DNA of 64,000 nucleotides, taken from positions 1-64,000 of the forward strand of contig CAJUOS010000002.1 of assembly GCA_910588075.1 (NCBI GenBank), in the 5' to 3' direction. Below the pieces are notes generated by a model. It was not told where the DNA came from, searched no databases, and saw only the letters and a list, made by a program, of their open reading frames with translations. This DNA comes from an uncultured Erysipelotrichaceae bacterium. GTDB lineage: Bacteria > Bacillota_I > Bacilli_A > Erysipelotrichales > Coprobacillaceae. The first letter of the stretch is position 1. Each line of letters starts with the position of its first letter. This document shows, one piece after another, positions 36,506 to 47,553 of this stretch. A program made the translations under genes and the position numbers.

Positions 36506-37297
36506 TTATTTATACATTCTCTGATATGCTTCACATATATAATTTCCTACATCACTTGGTTTATGAGCATCAGAAGTAAATATAAGTTCAACATGATGTG
36601 TCTTTAATATTTCCAACAATTCATCTGACAACCCTAAATCAGGATGGTTATAACGATAATAACACCCTACATTATTCTCTGCTTTCATATGATATTTATT
36701 CAATAGTTCAGCCATTCTTTCATATGTTGGTTTTAAATCATATGTTGGATATATTTCAAATAATTTAATTGTATCTGGATGTGCTAATTGCGTAAATAGA
36801 TTAGACTGTATCAAATCAAAAACCAATTCATAATACCTTTGATAAATATAGTTAACATCATACTTATCCCATAACAACTCTTTAGAAAAACTCATATCAT
36901 ATAAAATACCATCAATAGAATGAATTGCTCCTACAATAAAATCAAATTGATATTGTGATAAAACTTTTTGAATATAATCTTTATATTGAGGAACATAACA
37001 AACTTCTAAGCCATATTTAACCTTAACTGGTAAATCTAGCTCCTTGATTTCTTTCATTAAATCAACAAAATCACTTACATGATCTTTAAATTTCATTTGT
37101 TTATTTTCTAGCCACTCTTTTTGTATATCATATTGTTTTAAATCTTTATAAATAGGTTCAAATTCTATGAAACGATGTGTATGATCTAATATCTGAATTT
37201 CTTCTAATCCTTTTTTATGTGCTTCATTCACAAATTGTAAAACATACTCTTTTGTGAGTGGTCCATTCTCTAAATGCATATGTCCATCTATCATCAT
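36506..37297 (-). CDS. PHP-domain phosphatase (histidinol-phosphatase-like)
   Basis: A 263-residue PHP-fold hydrolase of the HisK/HisJ group. Metal-binding motifs: DGHMHLE (about 4-10), HTH (about 39-41), E in YGLEVCYV (about 103), GAIHSIDG (about 132), and FTSDAHKPSDVG near the end. It removes phosphate from histidinol phosphate in B. subtilis and L. lactis. No other his genes are in the window, while serC-serA follow on the same strand behind a terminator, so another phosphomonoester (for instance phosphoserine) is possible. Confidence 0.85.
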   Translation of the reverse strand: MMIDGHMHLENGPLTKEYVLQFVNEAHKKGLEEIQILDHTHRFIEFEPIYKDLKQYDIQKEWLENKQMKFKDHVSDFVDLMKEIKELDLPVKVKYGLEVCYVPQYKDYIQKVLSQYQFDFIVGAIHSIDGILYDMSFSKELLWDKYDVNYIYQRYYELVFDLIQSNLFTQLAHPDTIKLFEIYPTYDLKPTYERMAELLNKYHMKAENNVGCYYRYNHPDLGLSDELLEILKTHHVELIFTSDAHKPSDVGNYICEAYQRMYK

Positions 37298-37399
37298 TGA
37301 TTCTCCTTTATTTTCATCATACTACACATTATATCTATTTTTTTATTTAAAGTCATGGATTAATTTATAATTGTCTTAAAGTATTGTATGATATTTCAT

Positions 37400-37428
37400 T
37401 TGCCTGTTAAAAATACGAGTGTTATAAT
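37400..37428 (+). promoter_or_regulatory. Promoter of the CobW pair
   Basis: TTGCCT, a 17-nt spacer and TGTTATAAT (extended -10), 22 bases before the start codon. No zinc-type operator is seen around it. Confidence 0.6.
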
Positions 37429-37450
37429 ACATACAGAAAGAAGGTATATT

Positions 37451-38566
37451 ATGAGTAAAGTAGATATAATTTCTGGTTTTTTAGGAGCTGGAAAAACAAC
37501 ATTAATTAAAAAACTTATTCAAGACTGTTTAAGTAATGAAAAAGTTGTTTTAATTGAAAATGAATTTGGTGAGATTGGAATTGATGGATCTTTTCTTAAA
37601 GATGCTGATATTGAAATTACAGAAATGAACTCAGGATGTATTTGTTGTTCATTGGTTGGTGATTTTAGTGAAGCCTTAAAGAAAGTTGTTCATGAATACC
37701 ATCCTGATCGTATTATCATTGAACCATCTGGAGTTGGAAAGCTATCTGATGTTATTCAAGCTGTAATTGATGTTCATGATAGTGAACTTGAATTAAATAG
37801 TTTTGTAGCTGTGATTGATGTTAAAAAATGTAAATCTTATTCATTAAATTTTGGTGAATTTTTTAATAATCAAATAGAATATGCTTCTACCATTATTTTA
37901 AGTAGAACTCAAGATATGTCTTTGGATAAAATACAAGATGTTATTAACCTTATTAAGCAATTAAACACAAAAGCAAATATTATAACAACACCTTGGAATG
38001 ATTTAAATGGTCTAACTATTTTAAATGCTATGGAAAATAAAGATTCTTTAAAAGAAATATTAATGAAAGAAGCAGCTATATGTCCAGAATGTGGACATCA
38101 TCATGAAGAACACGAATGTTGTCATGGAAAACATCATCACGAAGAACACGAATGTTGTCATGGAAAACACCATCACGAAGAACACGAATGTTGTCATGGA
38201 AAACACCATCATGAAGAACATCAATGTTGTCATGGAGAACATCATCATGAAGAGCATGAATGTTGTCATGAGGGACATCATCATGCTGATGAAGTTTTCA
38301 CAAGCATTGGAAAAGAAACTATTCAAACATATACATATGAACAATTAAAAACTATTCTTGAACAACTTTCTTCATCTCAAGAATTGGGGAATATCTTACG
38401 TGCTAAAGGAATTCTTCCTACGCCTGAAAATACTTGGTTACATTTCGATATGGTGCCTGGTGAATACGAAATTCGTGAAGGTTCTGCCGATTATACTGGT
38501 CGCTTATGCGTAATTGGTAAAGACCTTATTGAAGAAAAAATTTGGAATTTATTTGGAGTCAAATAA
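37451..38566 (+). CDS. CobW/COG0523 GTPase with His/Cys-rich repeat
   Basis: A 371-residue G3E-family metallochaperone-like GTPase. Walker A GFLGAGKTT (9-17), switch region ENEFGEIGID (37-46) and the metal motif C63-I-C65-C66 of COG0523 proteins. Residues 211-279 contain CPEC and then five repeats of EEHECCHGKHHH, nearly half His or Cys, before the CobW C-terminal domain (about 290-370). Such proteins place Zn, Co, Fe or Ni in target enzymes with GTP. The repeat should bind several metal ions. ATG 37451 is chosen over a longer frame because AAGG precedes it. The second GTPase starts in its stop codon (TAATG). Confidence 0.92.
   Translation: MSKVDIISGFLGAGKTTLIKKLIQDCLSNEKVVLIENEFGEIGIDGSFLKDADIEITEMNSGCICCSLVGDFSEALKKVVHEYHPDRIIIEPSGVGKLSDVIQAVIDVHDSELELNSFVAVIDVKKCKSYSLNFGEFFNNQIEYASTIILSRTQDMSLDKIQDVINLIKQLNTKANIITTPWNDLNGLTILNAMENKDSLKEILMKEAAICPECGHHHEEHECCHGKHHHEEHECCHGKHHHEEHECCHGKHHHEEHQCCHGEHHHEEHECCHEGHHHADEVFTSIGKETIQTYTYEQLKTILEQLSSSQELGNILRAKGILPTPENTWLHFDMVPGEYEIREGSADYTGRLCVIGKDLIEEKIWNLFGVK
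38105..38284 (+). repeat. 36-bp tandem repeat coding a His/Cys-rich segment
   Basis: Five in-frame copies of a 36-bp unit coding EEHECCHGKHHH. The first three are nearly identical at the DNA level; the last two vary (EEHQCC, CCHEGH). A multiple of three keeps the frame, so copy number could change by slippage without breaking the protein. Confidence 0.9.
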
Positions 38567-39507
38567 TGAAAACAAGAATTTATTTATTTACTGGTTTTTT
38601 AGATAGTGGAAAATCAACATTCATTAATGATACTTTAACAACTACTGATTTTTGTGAAAATGAAAAATCTTTATTAATTGTTAGTGAACAAGGCGAAATT
38701 GAATATAATCAAGAACAATTAGAATCATTTAATTGTGATATTGTTTATGTAACAAGTGAAGAACAATGGACATATGAATATTTTGAAGAATTAAAAAACA
38801 AATATAATCCTACTCAGATTTTAGTAGAATTAAATGGTATGTATAATGTGAATAGATTTTTAGCATGTAGTTTACCTGATGAATGGCAAGTTGTACAAGT
38901 TTTAACAACAATTAATGCTCAAACATTTGCTTTATATATTCAAAATATGCGATCTTTATTGTTTCAACATGTTGTTCATACTGATTTGTTAATATTTAAT
39001 AGAATTAATGATTCTATTAAAAAATCATTTTTAAGAAATAATATCAAAGCAATAAATTCACATTGTCAAATTATATATGAAAAAGAAGATGGTACTGTGA
39101 ATACTTTAGATGAAGATGAATTACCTTTTGATATTACTAGTGATGAATTAGAAATATTAGATCATGATTTTGGTATCTTTTGTATGGATGCCTTAGATCA
39201 TCCTGATAAATATGAAGGTAAAACAATTACTATGAAAGGGAAGTTTATTGGTAGAGATAAACAATTAGAAGATGGATTTGTTATAGGGAGATTAGCTATG
39301 GTATGTTGTGAAGAAGATACTTCCTTAATAGGTATGGTATGTTTACATCCTGCCGCTAAACAGCTTATACCAGATGAATGGATTCAAGTTAAAGGAAAAA
39401 TTGAACTTGAATTTGATAATGAATTAGGTGGAAATGTTTGTATATTGAAAGTAGATGATTTAAAAGTTGTTCCACCTTTAGAAAATGAATATGTTACTTT
39501 TGATTAA
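38566..39507 (+). CDS. CobW-like GTPase fused to a YcgQ (DUF1980)-type domain
   Basis: A 313-residue protein. N-terminal P-loop TGFLDSGKST (9-18) with a G3E-like fold; the CxCC metal motif of the first GTPase is missing (the region reads ESFNCDIVYV). From about 205 the C-terminal part matches the C-terminal domain of the TIGR03943/DUF1980 family (B. subtilis YcgQ): DHPDKYEGKTITMKGKF and FVIGRLAMVCCEED, then W-I-Q-V-K-G. In YcgQ this follows membrane helices and works with the YcgR permease. Here the helices are replaced by a GTPase. It is coupled to the first GTPase by TAATG, implying a working pair. Role in metal supply is inferred. Confidence 0.8.
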   Translation: MKTRIYLFTGFLDSGKSTFINDTLTTTDFCENEKSLLIVSEQGEIEYNQEQLESFNCDIVYVTSEEQWTYEYFEELKNKYNPTQILVELNGMYNVNRFLACSLPDEWQVVQVLTTINAQTFALYIQNMRSLLFQHVVHTDLLIFNRINDSIKKSFLRNNIKAINSHCQIIYEKEDGTVNTLDEDELPFDITSDELEILDHDFGIFCMDALDHPDKYEGKTITMKGKFIGRDKQLEDGFVIGRLAMVCCEEDTSLIGMVCLHPAAKQLIPDEWIQVKGKIELEFDNELGGNVCILKVDDLKVVPPLENEYVTFD

Positions 39508-39560
39508 TCTAGTGTCTATAATAAAATTAATAATAAATATGAGATAAAAGAGGTGGAAAA

Positions 39561-40751
39561 ATGTTAAAAAAAATAATTGTTATTTCGCTTACACTTGGAT
39601 TGCTATTAGGGGGATCAATAGCTCAAGTAACCCCTATACAAAATTCTGTTATTGAAGTCCAAGCGAAAGCTAAAATTAAACTTAATGCTACAAAAAAGAC
39701 AATTGATAAAGGGAAAACTTATACATTAAAAGTTTCTGGGACAAGCAAAAAAGTAAAATGGTCTTCTAGTAATAAGAGTGTTGCAACTGTTTCTTCTAAA
39801 GGAAAAGTAACTGCTAAAAAAGCTGGGACTGCAACTATTTCTGCTAAAGTTAGTGGAAAAACATTGAAATGTAAGATTACAGTTAAAAATCCTATCAAGC
39901 TTAATGTAACTTCTAAAACCTTATATAAAGGAAATACTTACACTTTAAAAGTTTCAGGAACAAGTAAAAAAGTAACTTGGTCTTCTAGTAATAAGAGCGT
40001 TGCGACTGTTTCCTCTAAAGGAAAAGTAACTGCTAAAAAAGCTGGGACTGCAACTATTTCTGCTAAAGTTAGTGGAAAAACATTGAAATGTAAAATTACA
40101 GTTAAAAATCCAATAACTCGTCAAAAAATTGTAGTTATTGATGCTGGTCATCAAGCTAAAGGAAATAATGCTAAAGAACCTATTGGTCCAGGAGCAAAAG
40201 AAAAGAAAGCAAAGGTAACAACTGGAACAACAGGAAAATGGACAAAGAAAAAAGAGTCTGAAATTAATCTTGCTGTGGCTAAAAAATTACAAAAAGAGCT
40301 TGAAAAAAGAGGATACAAGGTTATCATGGTAAGAACAAAACAAAATGTAAATATTTCTAATAAACAAAGAGCTGACATAGCTAATAAAGCAAAAGCAGAT
40401 GCTTTTATTAGATTACATTGTGATGGAAGTAACAATAAAAGTGTCAATGGCGCTCATACAATTGCTCCAACATCAAAAAACAAATATGTTCCTAAAAAAG
40501 TAAAATCATCTTCACAAAAACTAGCACAATCAATTATTAGTAGTTTTTGCAATAAAACAAAAGCTAAAAATAGGAAAGTAAGTTATAGAGATGATATGAG
40601 TGGAATCAATTGGTGTAAAGTTCCTGTAACAATTATTGAAATGGGATTTATGTCAAATAAAGAAGAAGATAAAAAACTTGCAACTTCTGCATATCAAACA
40701 AAATGTGCTTTAGGAATTGCTAATGGAATAGATAATTATTTTAAAAAATAA
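39561..40751 (+). CDS. Secreted N-acetylmuramoyl-L-alanine amidase with BIG2 repeats
   Basis: A 396-residue secreted protein: signal peptide (about 1-36), two BIG2 Ig-like repeats (about 38-111 and 112-190; each with W-S-S-S-N-K-S-V-A-T-V-S-S-K-G-K-V-T-A-K-K-A-G), then Amidase_3 (about 193-396). The zinc site is visible: His in VIDAGHQAKG, a Glu in KKESEINLAVA, His in IRLHCDGS, and the catalytic Glu in IIEMGFMSN. It should cut the MurNAc-L-Ala bond in peptidoglycan outside the cell. No LPXTG anchor; the BIG2 part likely holds it at the wall. It shares 239 identical bases with the next gene. Confidence 0.92.
   Translation: MLKKIIVISLTLGLLLGGSIAQVTPIQNSVIEVQAKAKIKLNATKKTIDKGKTYTLKVSGTSKKVKWSSSNKSVATVSSKGKVTAKKAGTATISAKVSGKTLKCKITVKNPIKLNVTSKTLYKGNTYTLKVSGTSKKVTWSSSNKSVATVSSKGKVTAKKAGTATISAKVSGKTLKCKITVKNPITRQKIVVIDAGHQAKGNNAKEPIGPGAKEKKAKVTTGTTGKWTKKKESEINLAVAKKLQKELEKRGYKVIMVRTKQNVNISNKQRADIANKAKADAFIRLHCDGSNNKSVNGAHTIAPTSKNKYVPKKVKSSSQKLAQSIISSFCNKTKAKNRKVSYRDDMSGINWCKVPVTIIEMGFMSNKEEDKKLATSAYQTKCALGIANGIDNYFKK
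39654..39892 (+). repeat. 239-bp identical direct repeat, copy A
   Basis: Bases 39654-39892 are identical, as far as I can read, to 40930-41168, 1276 bases away. They code for the end of the signal-peptide region and the first BIG2 unit. Codon-for-codon identity points to recent gene conversion or duplication. Confidence 0.9.
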
Positions 40752-40786
40752 TTATCTTTTTTTATGATAAAGTTTTCAATTAAACT

Positions 40787-40818
40787 ATTCATTATACATA
40801 AAATAATGTATAATGAAT
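40787..40818. promoter_or_regulatory. 13-bp inverted repeat over a -10 box
   Basis: ATTCATTATACAT (40787-40799) and ATGTATAATGAAT (40806-40818) are perfect arms with a 6-nt loop. The right arm contains TATAAT and lies 18 bases before the next start codon. No T run follows, so this is more likely an operator or a 5' RNA stem than a terminator. Confidence 0.4.
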
Positions 40819-40836
40819 TTAGAAAGAGGTGGAAAA

Positions 40837-42267
40837 ATGATAAAGAAAATTATAATCTCATCACTTACAATCGGTGTATTGTTAGGTGTTCCTATGGCAC
40901 AAGGATTACCTATACAAAATCCAATTGTAGAAGTCCAAGCGAAAGCTAAAATTAAACTTAATGCTACAAAAAAGACAATTGATAAAGGGAAAACTTATAC
41001 ATTAAAAGTTTCTGGGACAAGCAAAAAAGTAAAATGGTCTTCTAGTAATAAGAGTGTTGCAACTGTTTCTTCTAAAGGAAAAGTAACTGCTAAAAAAGCT
41101 GGGACTGCAACTATTTCTGCTAAAGTTAGTGGAAAAACATTGAAATGTAAGATTACAGTTAAAAATCCGATCAAGCTTAATGCAACTTCTAAAACTTTAT
41201 ACAAAGGAAATACTTACACTTTAAAAGTTTCAGGAACAAGCAAAAAAGTAACTTGGTCTTCTAGTAATAAGAGCGTTGCGACTGTTTCTTCTAAAGGAAA
41301 AGTAACTGCTAAAAAAGCTGGTACTGCAACTATTTCTGCTAAAGTTAGTGGGAAAACATTGAAATGTAAGATTACAGTTAAAAATCCTATCAAGCTTAAT
41401 GTAACTTCTAAAACTTTATACAAAGGAGATACTTATACTTTAAAAGTTTCTGGAACAAGTAAAAAAGTAACTTGGTCTTCTAGCAATAAGAGTGTTGCGA
41501 CTGTTTCTTCTAAAGGAAAAGTAACTACTAAAAAAGCTGGTACTGCAACTATTTCTGCTAAAGTTGATGGAAAAACATTGAAATGTAAGATTACAGTTAA
41601 AAATCCTATTAAAATTAATGTTACATCTAAAACTCTATACAAAGGAAATACTTATACATTAAAAATTACTGGAACAAGTAAAAAAGTAACTTGGTCTTCT
41701 AGTAATACAAGTGTTGCAACTGTATCTTCTACTGGAAAAGTAACTGCTAAAAATGCTGGAACTGCAACTATTTCTGCTAAAGTTGATGGAAAAACATTAA
41801 AATGCAAGATTACTGTTAAAAACTCTAATACAGCTAATGATCAAGCTGTTAGAAAAGCAAAGAGCTATTTAGAAATAATCCTTTTCTCTCGTCAAGGACT
41901 TATTAAACAATTAGAATATGATGGTTTTACTCATAGTCAGGCTGTTTATGGTGTTGATCATTGTGGTGCTAATTGGAATGCACAAGCTTTGAAAAGAGCA
42001 AAAAGTTATTTAGAAATCATGGCTTTCTCTCGTCAAGGACTTATTGATCAATTAGAATATGATGGTTTTACTGCTAGTGAAGTAACTTATGCCATTAATA
42101 ATTGTGGTGCCAATTGGAATCAACAAGCTGTTAGAAAAGCTAAATCTTATTTAGAAATCATGTCATTTTCTCGTCAAAGACTTATTGATCAATTAGAATA
42201 TGATGGTTTTACTTATAGTCAAGCTGTTTATGGTGTTGATCATTGTGGTGTTATTTGGGATGAATAA
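40837..42267 (+). CDS. Secreted BIG2-repeat protein with three Ltp repeats
   Basis: A 476-residue secreted protein: signal peptide (about 1-34), four BIG2 repeats of about 73 residues (about 36-328), then three 47-residue repeats (about 335-476) with the pattern A-K-S-Y-L-E-I-x-x-F-S-R-Q-x-L-I-x-Q-L-E-Y-D-G-F-T-x-S-x-x-x-Y-x-x-x-x-C-G-x-x-W. This is the host-cell-surface-exposed lipoprotein (Ltp, PF07553) motif; in the phage TP-J34 lipoprotein it blocks superinfecting DNA, elsewhere its role is unknown. No lipobox Cys is seen. Start ATG 40837 has AGAGGTGG. Paralogue of the amidase in its N-terminal part. Confidence 0.85.
   Translation: MIKKIIISSLTIGVLLGVPMAQGLPIQNPIVEVQAKAKIKLNATKKTIDKGKTYTLKVSGTSKKVKWSSSNKSVATVSSKGKVTAKKAGTATISAKVSGKTLKCKITVKNPIKLNATSKTLYKGNTYTLKVSGTSKKVTWSSSNKSVATVSSKGKVTAKKAGTATISAKVSGKTLKCKITVKNPIKLNVTSKTLYKGDTYTLKVSGTSKKVTWSSSNKSVATVSSKGKVTTKKAGTATISAKVDGKTLKCKITVKNPIKINVTSKTLYKGNTYTLKITGTSKKVTWSSSNTSVATVSSTGKVTAKNAGTATISAKVDGKTLKCKITVKNSNTANDQAVRKAKSYLEIILFSRQGLIKQLEYDGFTHSQAVYGVDHCGANWNAQALKRAKSYLEIMAFSRQGLIDQLEYDGFTASEVTYAINNCGANWNQQAVRKAKSYLEIMSFSRQRLIDQLEYDGFTYSQAVYGVDHCGVIWDE
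40930..41168 (+). repeat. 239-bp identical direct repeat, copy B
   Basis: Partner of 39654-39892, in the same reading frame relative to its gene. Inside this gene the later BIG2 units (41169-41820) are related but diverged by several bases each, so only the first unit was recently homogenised. Confidence 0.9.
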
Positions 42268-42277
42268 TTAAAACTTA

Positions 42278-42309
42278 AAGCTGTAACATATGTTACAGCT
42301 TCTTTTTTT
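42278..42309 (+). terminator. Terminator of the BIG2/Ltp gene
   Basis: A 24-bp perfect palindrome (AAGCTGTAACAT and its complement) followed by CTTTTTTT on the plus strand, 11 bases after the stop. It also separates this gene from the convergent GH1 gene. Confidence 0.88.
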
Positions 42310-42323
42310 AAGAAATATAAATT

Positions 42324-45553
<3,230 letters not shown>

Positions 45554-45564
45554 ATTTTTTCCTC

Positions 45565-46400
45565 CTATTTTATACTTCGATCAAATACACGATGAATATG
45601 TAAAATCAAATAAACTTCTTCATCATGAGTAAATCACATTTAAAAACATCTTTAACATATTTTCTAATTTTCTGTACACAATAATATGCTTGAGGATATG
45701 ATTTATATATTTGTTGATAAAATTCATTTTCTTGTTCTTCTCCCCACTCATTATGTACTAATCTGTGTGCAAAATATTGAATATGAGTAACAAGACGTAC
45801 ATAATTAATTGAGTTTTCATCAAAAGGTTTTTGAAAATGATATTTAATAATAGCTAAGATATCTTTGACTGTATCCATAACTTGAATAGATTCTTCCATT
45901 TTATTTTCACTTTGAATATTAATAAAATGTAAAGCAATTGCAACACCTTCATCTTCTGGACAATCAATTGATAAGTACTGTTGAATCAGGCGCATACCAA
46001 ATAATCCTATTTGATAATGTAAAGGATAGAATTTTTTAACTTGGTAACTTAATGGATTGCCTATAAATTGTCCTTTTTTCATACGTCTTATTGTAAAATC
46101 AATATGATCAAGTAGAGTTAAAGAAAGATAATCATACATCTTTTCCTTTAAAACTTCTTCACCATATTCAATAATTTGATTTACAATTTGTAAATACTCA
46201 TCTTTTGTATTAGACAATAAATAACTAAAGTGTTCTAATTTATCATGTGAGTCTAAAACATATGTCTTTTGAATTTCTTCAGGATAAATTTCATCTCCTA
46301 CTTTTTTAAGAAAAGAAATACCTTTAGAATAAACAATCACTTCATTAGAACCTCTTTTCACAACTGCCACATTATTATTCAATATTTGGCTAATTTTCAT
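45565..46400 (-). pseudogene. BglG/LicT antiterminator with a 3' frameshift
   Basis: RNA-binding CAT domain (about 1-56, MKISQILNNNVAVVKRGSNE) and two PRD domains (about 70-165 and 175-270). The open frame ends early with DLLMMKKFI at 45606. In another frame the sequence goes on as THDEEVYLILHIHRVFDRSIK to a TAG at 45565, which is the conserved end of PRD2 and leaves the stop overlapping the PTS ribosome site. One base is therefore missing near 45628-45636. About 13 to 20 residues are lost; the rest is intact. It may be a natural mutation or a sequencing error. The RAT target is present, so the intact protein would control this operon. Confidence 0.85.
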
Positions 46401-46419
46401 CCTTTTTCCTCCTTTCTAG

Positions 46420-46461
46420 AAAAAAAACTCAAACAACATGCTAAATACATGTTATTTGAGT
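46420..46461 (-). terminator. Leader terminator of the bgl operon
   Basis: Minus-strand ACTCAAATAACATG pairs with CATGTTGTTTGAGT (one G-U) around a 7-nt loop, followed by eight T. It lies between promoter and antiterminator gene and overlaps the 3' end of the RAT element, the classic arrangement for BglG-type control. Confidence 0.9.
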
Positions 46462-46487
46462 TCTGCCTGCTTCCCAGTAACATACTC
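46458..46487 (-). promoter_or_regulatory. RAT (ribonucleic antiterminator) element
   Basis: Minus strand contains TATGTTACTG, a short loop, then GCAGGCAGAAC. This matches the RAT consensus (ATTGTTACTG ... GCAGGCAAAACC) bound by BglG/LicT/SacY. Formation of RAT excludes the terminator stem that overlaps it. Confidence 0.9.
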
Positions 46488-46528
46488 TTTTTACAGCAGC
46501 ATTGCTGTAAAGTTTTCTTTCTACTCTC

Positions 46529-46566
46529 ATTATAGCAATGTCTACACATTTGTCAAGCGCTTTCAT
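46529..46566 (-). promoter_or_regulatory. bgl operon promoter with cre site
   Basis: Consensus TTGACA (46551-46556), 16-nt spacer, consensus TATAAT (46529-46534) on the minus strand. ATGAAAGCGCTTGAC (46552-46566) overlaps the -35 box and matches the CcpA cre consensus apart from one position, so glucose should repress the operon. A further small hairpin (TTTACAGCA/TGCTGTAAA) lies just after the start of transcription. Confidence 0.8.
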
Positions 46567-46570
46567 ACAT

Positions 46571-47440
46571 TTACAAATATTGTATAATGGTTTCCATTTG
46601 TGGAGAAACCCATTTATCTTTGTGGTATAGAAGTTGTTTCCATACTTCTATTTGAATACCTTCAACATTTAAACATTTTACTTTACCTTCCTTTATAGAT
46701 TCCCTTACCACATATTCTGGTAGTAAAGAAACACCTGCCCCTTGTTCAATCAATGAACAAATTAAATGAGTACTACCTAATTCTAATACTGGTTGAACCT
46801 CTAAAGATATTTTTGCTAATTCTTCATCAAAAATACGACGATAACTCATTCCTTTCTCTGTTAAAAGAAATGGATATGAAATTAAATCATGGATTGTAAC
46901 TTTATCTTTACTAGCAAGAGGATGATTATTTCCAACAACAAAACAAGTTGATATTTTTTCTTCTTTAACAATGACATATTCTGTATTATAGATATGATTA
47001 TCTAAGGTTAAAATCATATCTACTTCATTATGATTTAATAAACGAAACAATTCTTCTGTTCCTGCTGAAGTTATTTTAAGTGTAATATGAGGAAACATTT
47101 TCATAAATTCTACAAATTTATCTTTTAATAATGAATAGGTTAATGAATCAGCCAAGGCTAAACGTACATGCCCGTATATTGATTGTTTATTTTGAATAGA
47201 ATTTTCTAATTTTTTTGTTAATTTCATCATTTGATGAGCATAATCAAGAACTTCTCTTCCTTTATCAGTTAATGCTATTGTATGATAAATTCTTTCAAAT
47301 AGCTGACAATTCAATTCATTTTCCAATTGTTTGATTTGAAAAGATATTGTTGATTGAGAATATCCCAAAACTTCTGCAGCTTTTGTAAAGCTATTTAATT
47401 CTGCAACATGAATAAATGTATTTAAGTTTTTAATATCCAT
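46571..47440 (-). CDS. LysR-family transcriptional regulator
   Basis: A 289-residue LysR protein: winged helix at the N-terminus (FTKAAEVLGYSQSTISFQIK, about 18-37) and a two-lobed effector domain (about 90-289). CysL/CbbR-like group by general pattern. It is divergent from the AGCS symporter with 113 bases between, the usual place for a LysR regulator and its target, so amino-acid control of the transporter is likely. Effector unknown. Confidence 0.93.
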   Translation of the reverse strand: MDIKNLNTFIHVAELNSFTKAAEVLGYSQSTISFQIKQLENELNCQLFERIYHTIALTDKGREVLDYAHQMMKLTKKLENSIQNKQSIYGHVRLALADSLTYSLLKDKFVEFMKMFPHITLKITSAGTEELFRLLNHNEVDMILTLDNHIYNTEYVIVKEEKISTCFVVGNNHPLASKDKVTIHDLISYPFLLTEKGMSYRRIFDEELAKISLEVQPVLELGSTHLICSLIEQGAGVSLLPEYVVRESIKEGKVKCLNVEGIQIEVWKQLLYHKDKWVSPQMETIIQYL

Positions 47441-47553
47441 TTTATTTCTCCATTTAATTTTTCGATTATAATTATTGTTTTTATCAATTTTACGAATGAT
47501 ATATTCTAATATATACTATATATAAAGAAATTACAAATATAAGGAGTTCAAAA

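Noticed and set aside
38105-38284. Regular 36-bp repeats that could look like a CRISPR array
   Set aside because: The repeats are in frame inside a CobW gene, have no unique spacers between them and code a His/Cys-rich segment.
40995-41642. Three antisense open frames of 69 residues with similar sequence
   Set aside because: They are mirror frames of the BIG2 repeats and have no ribosome sites.
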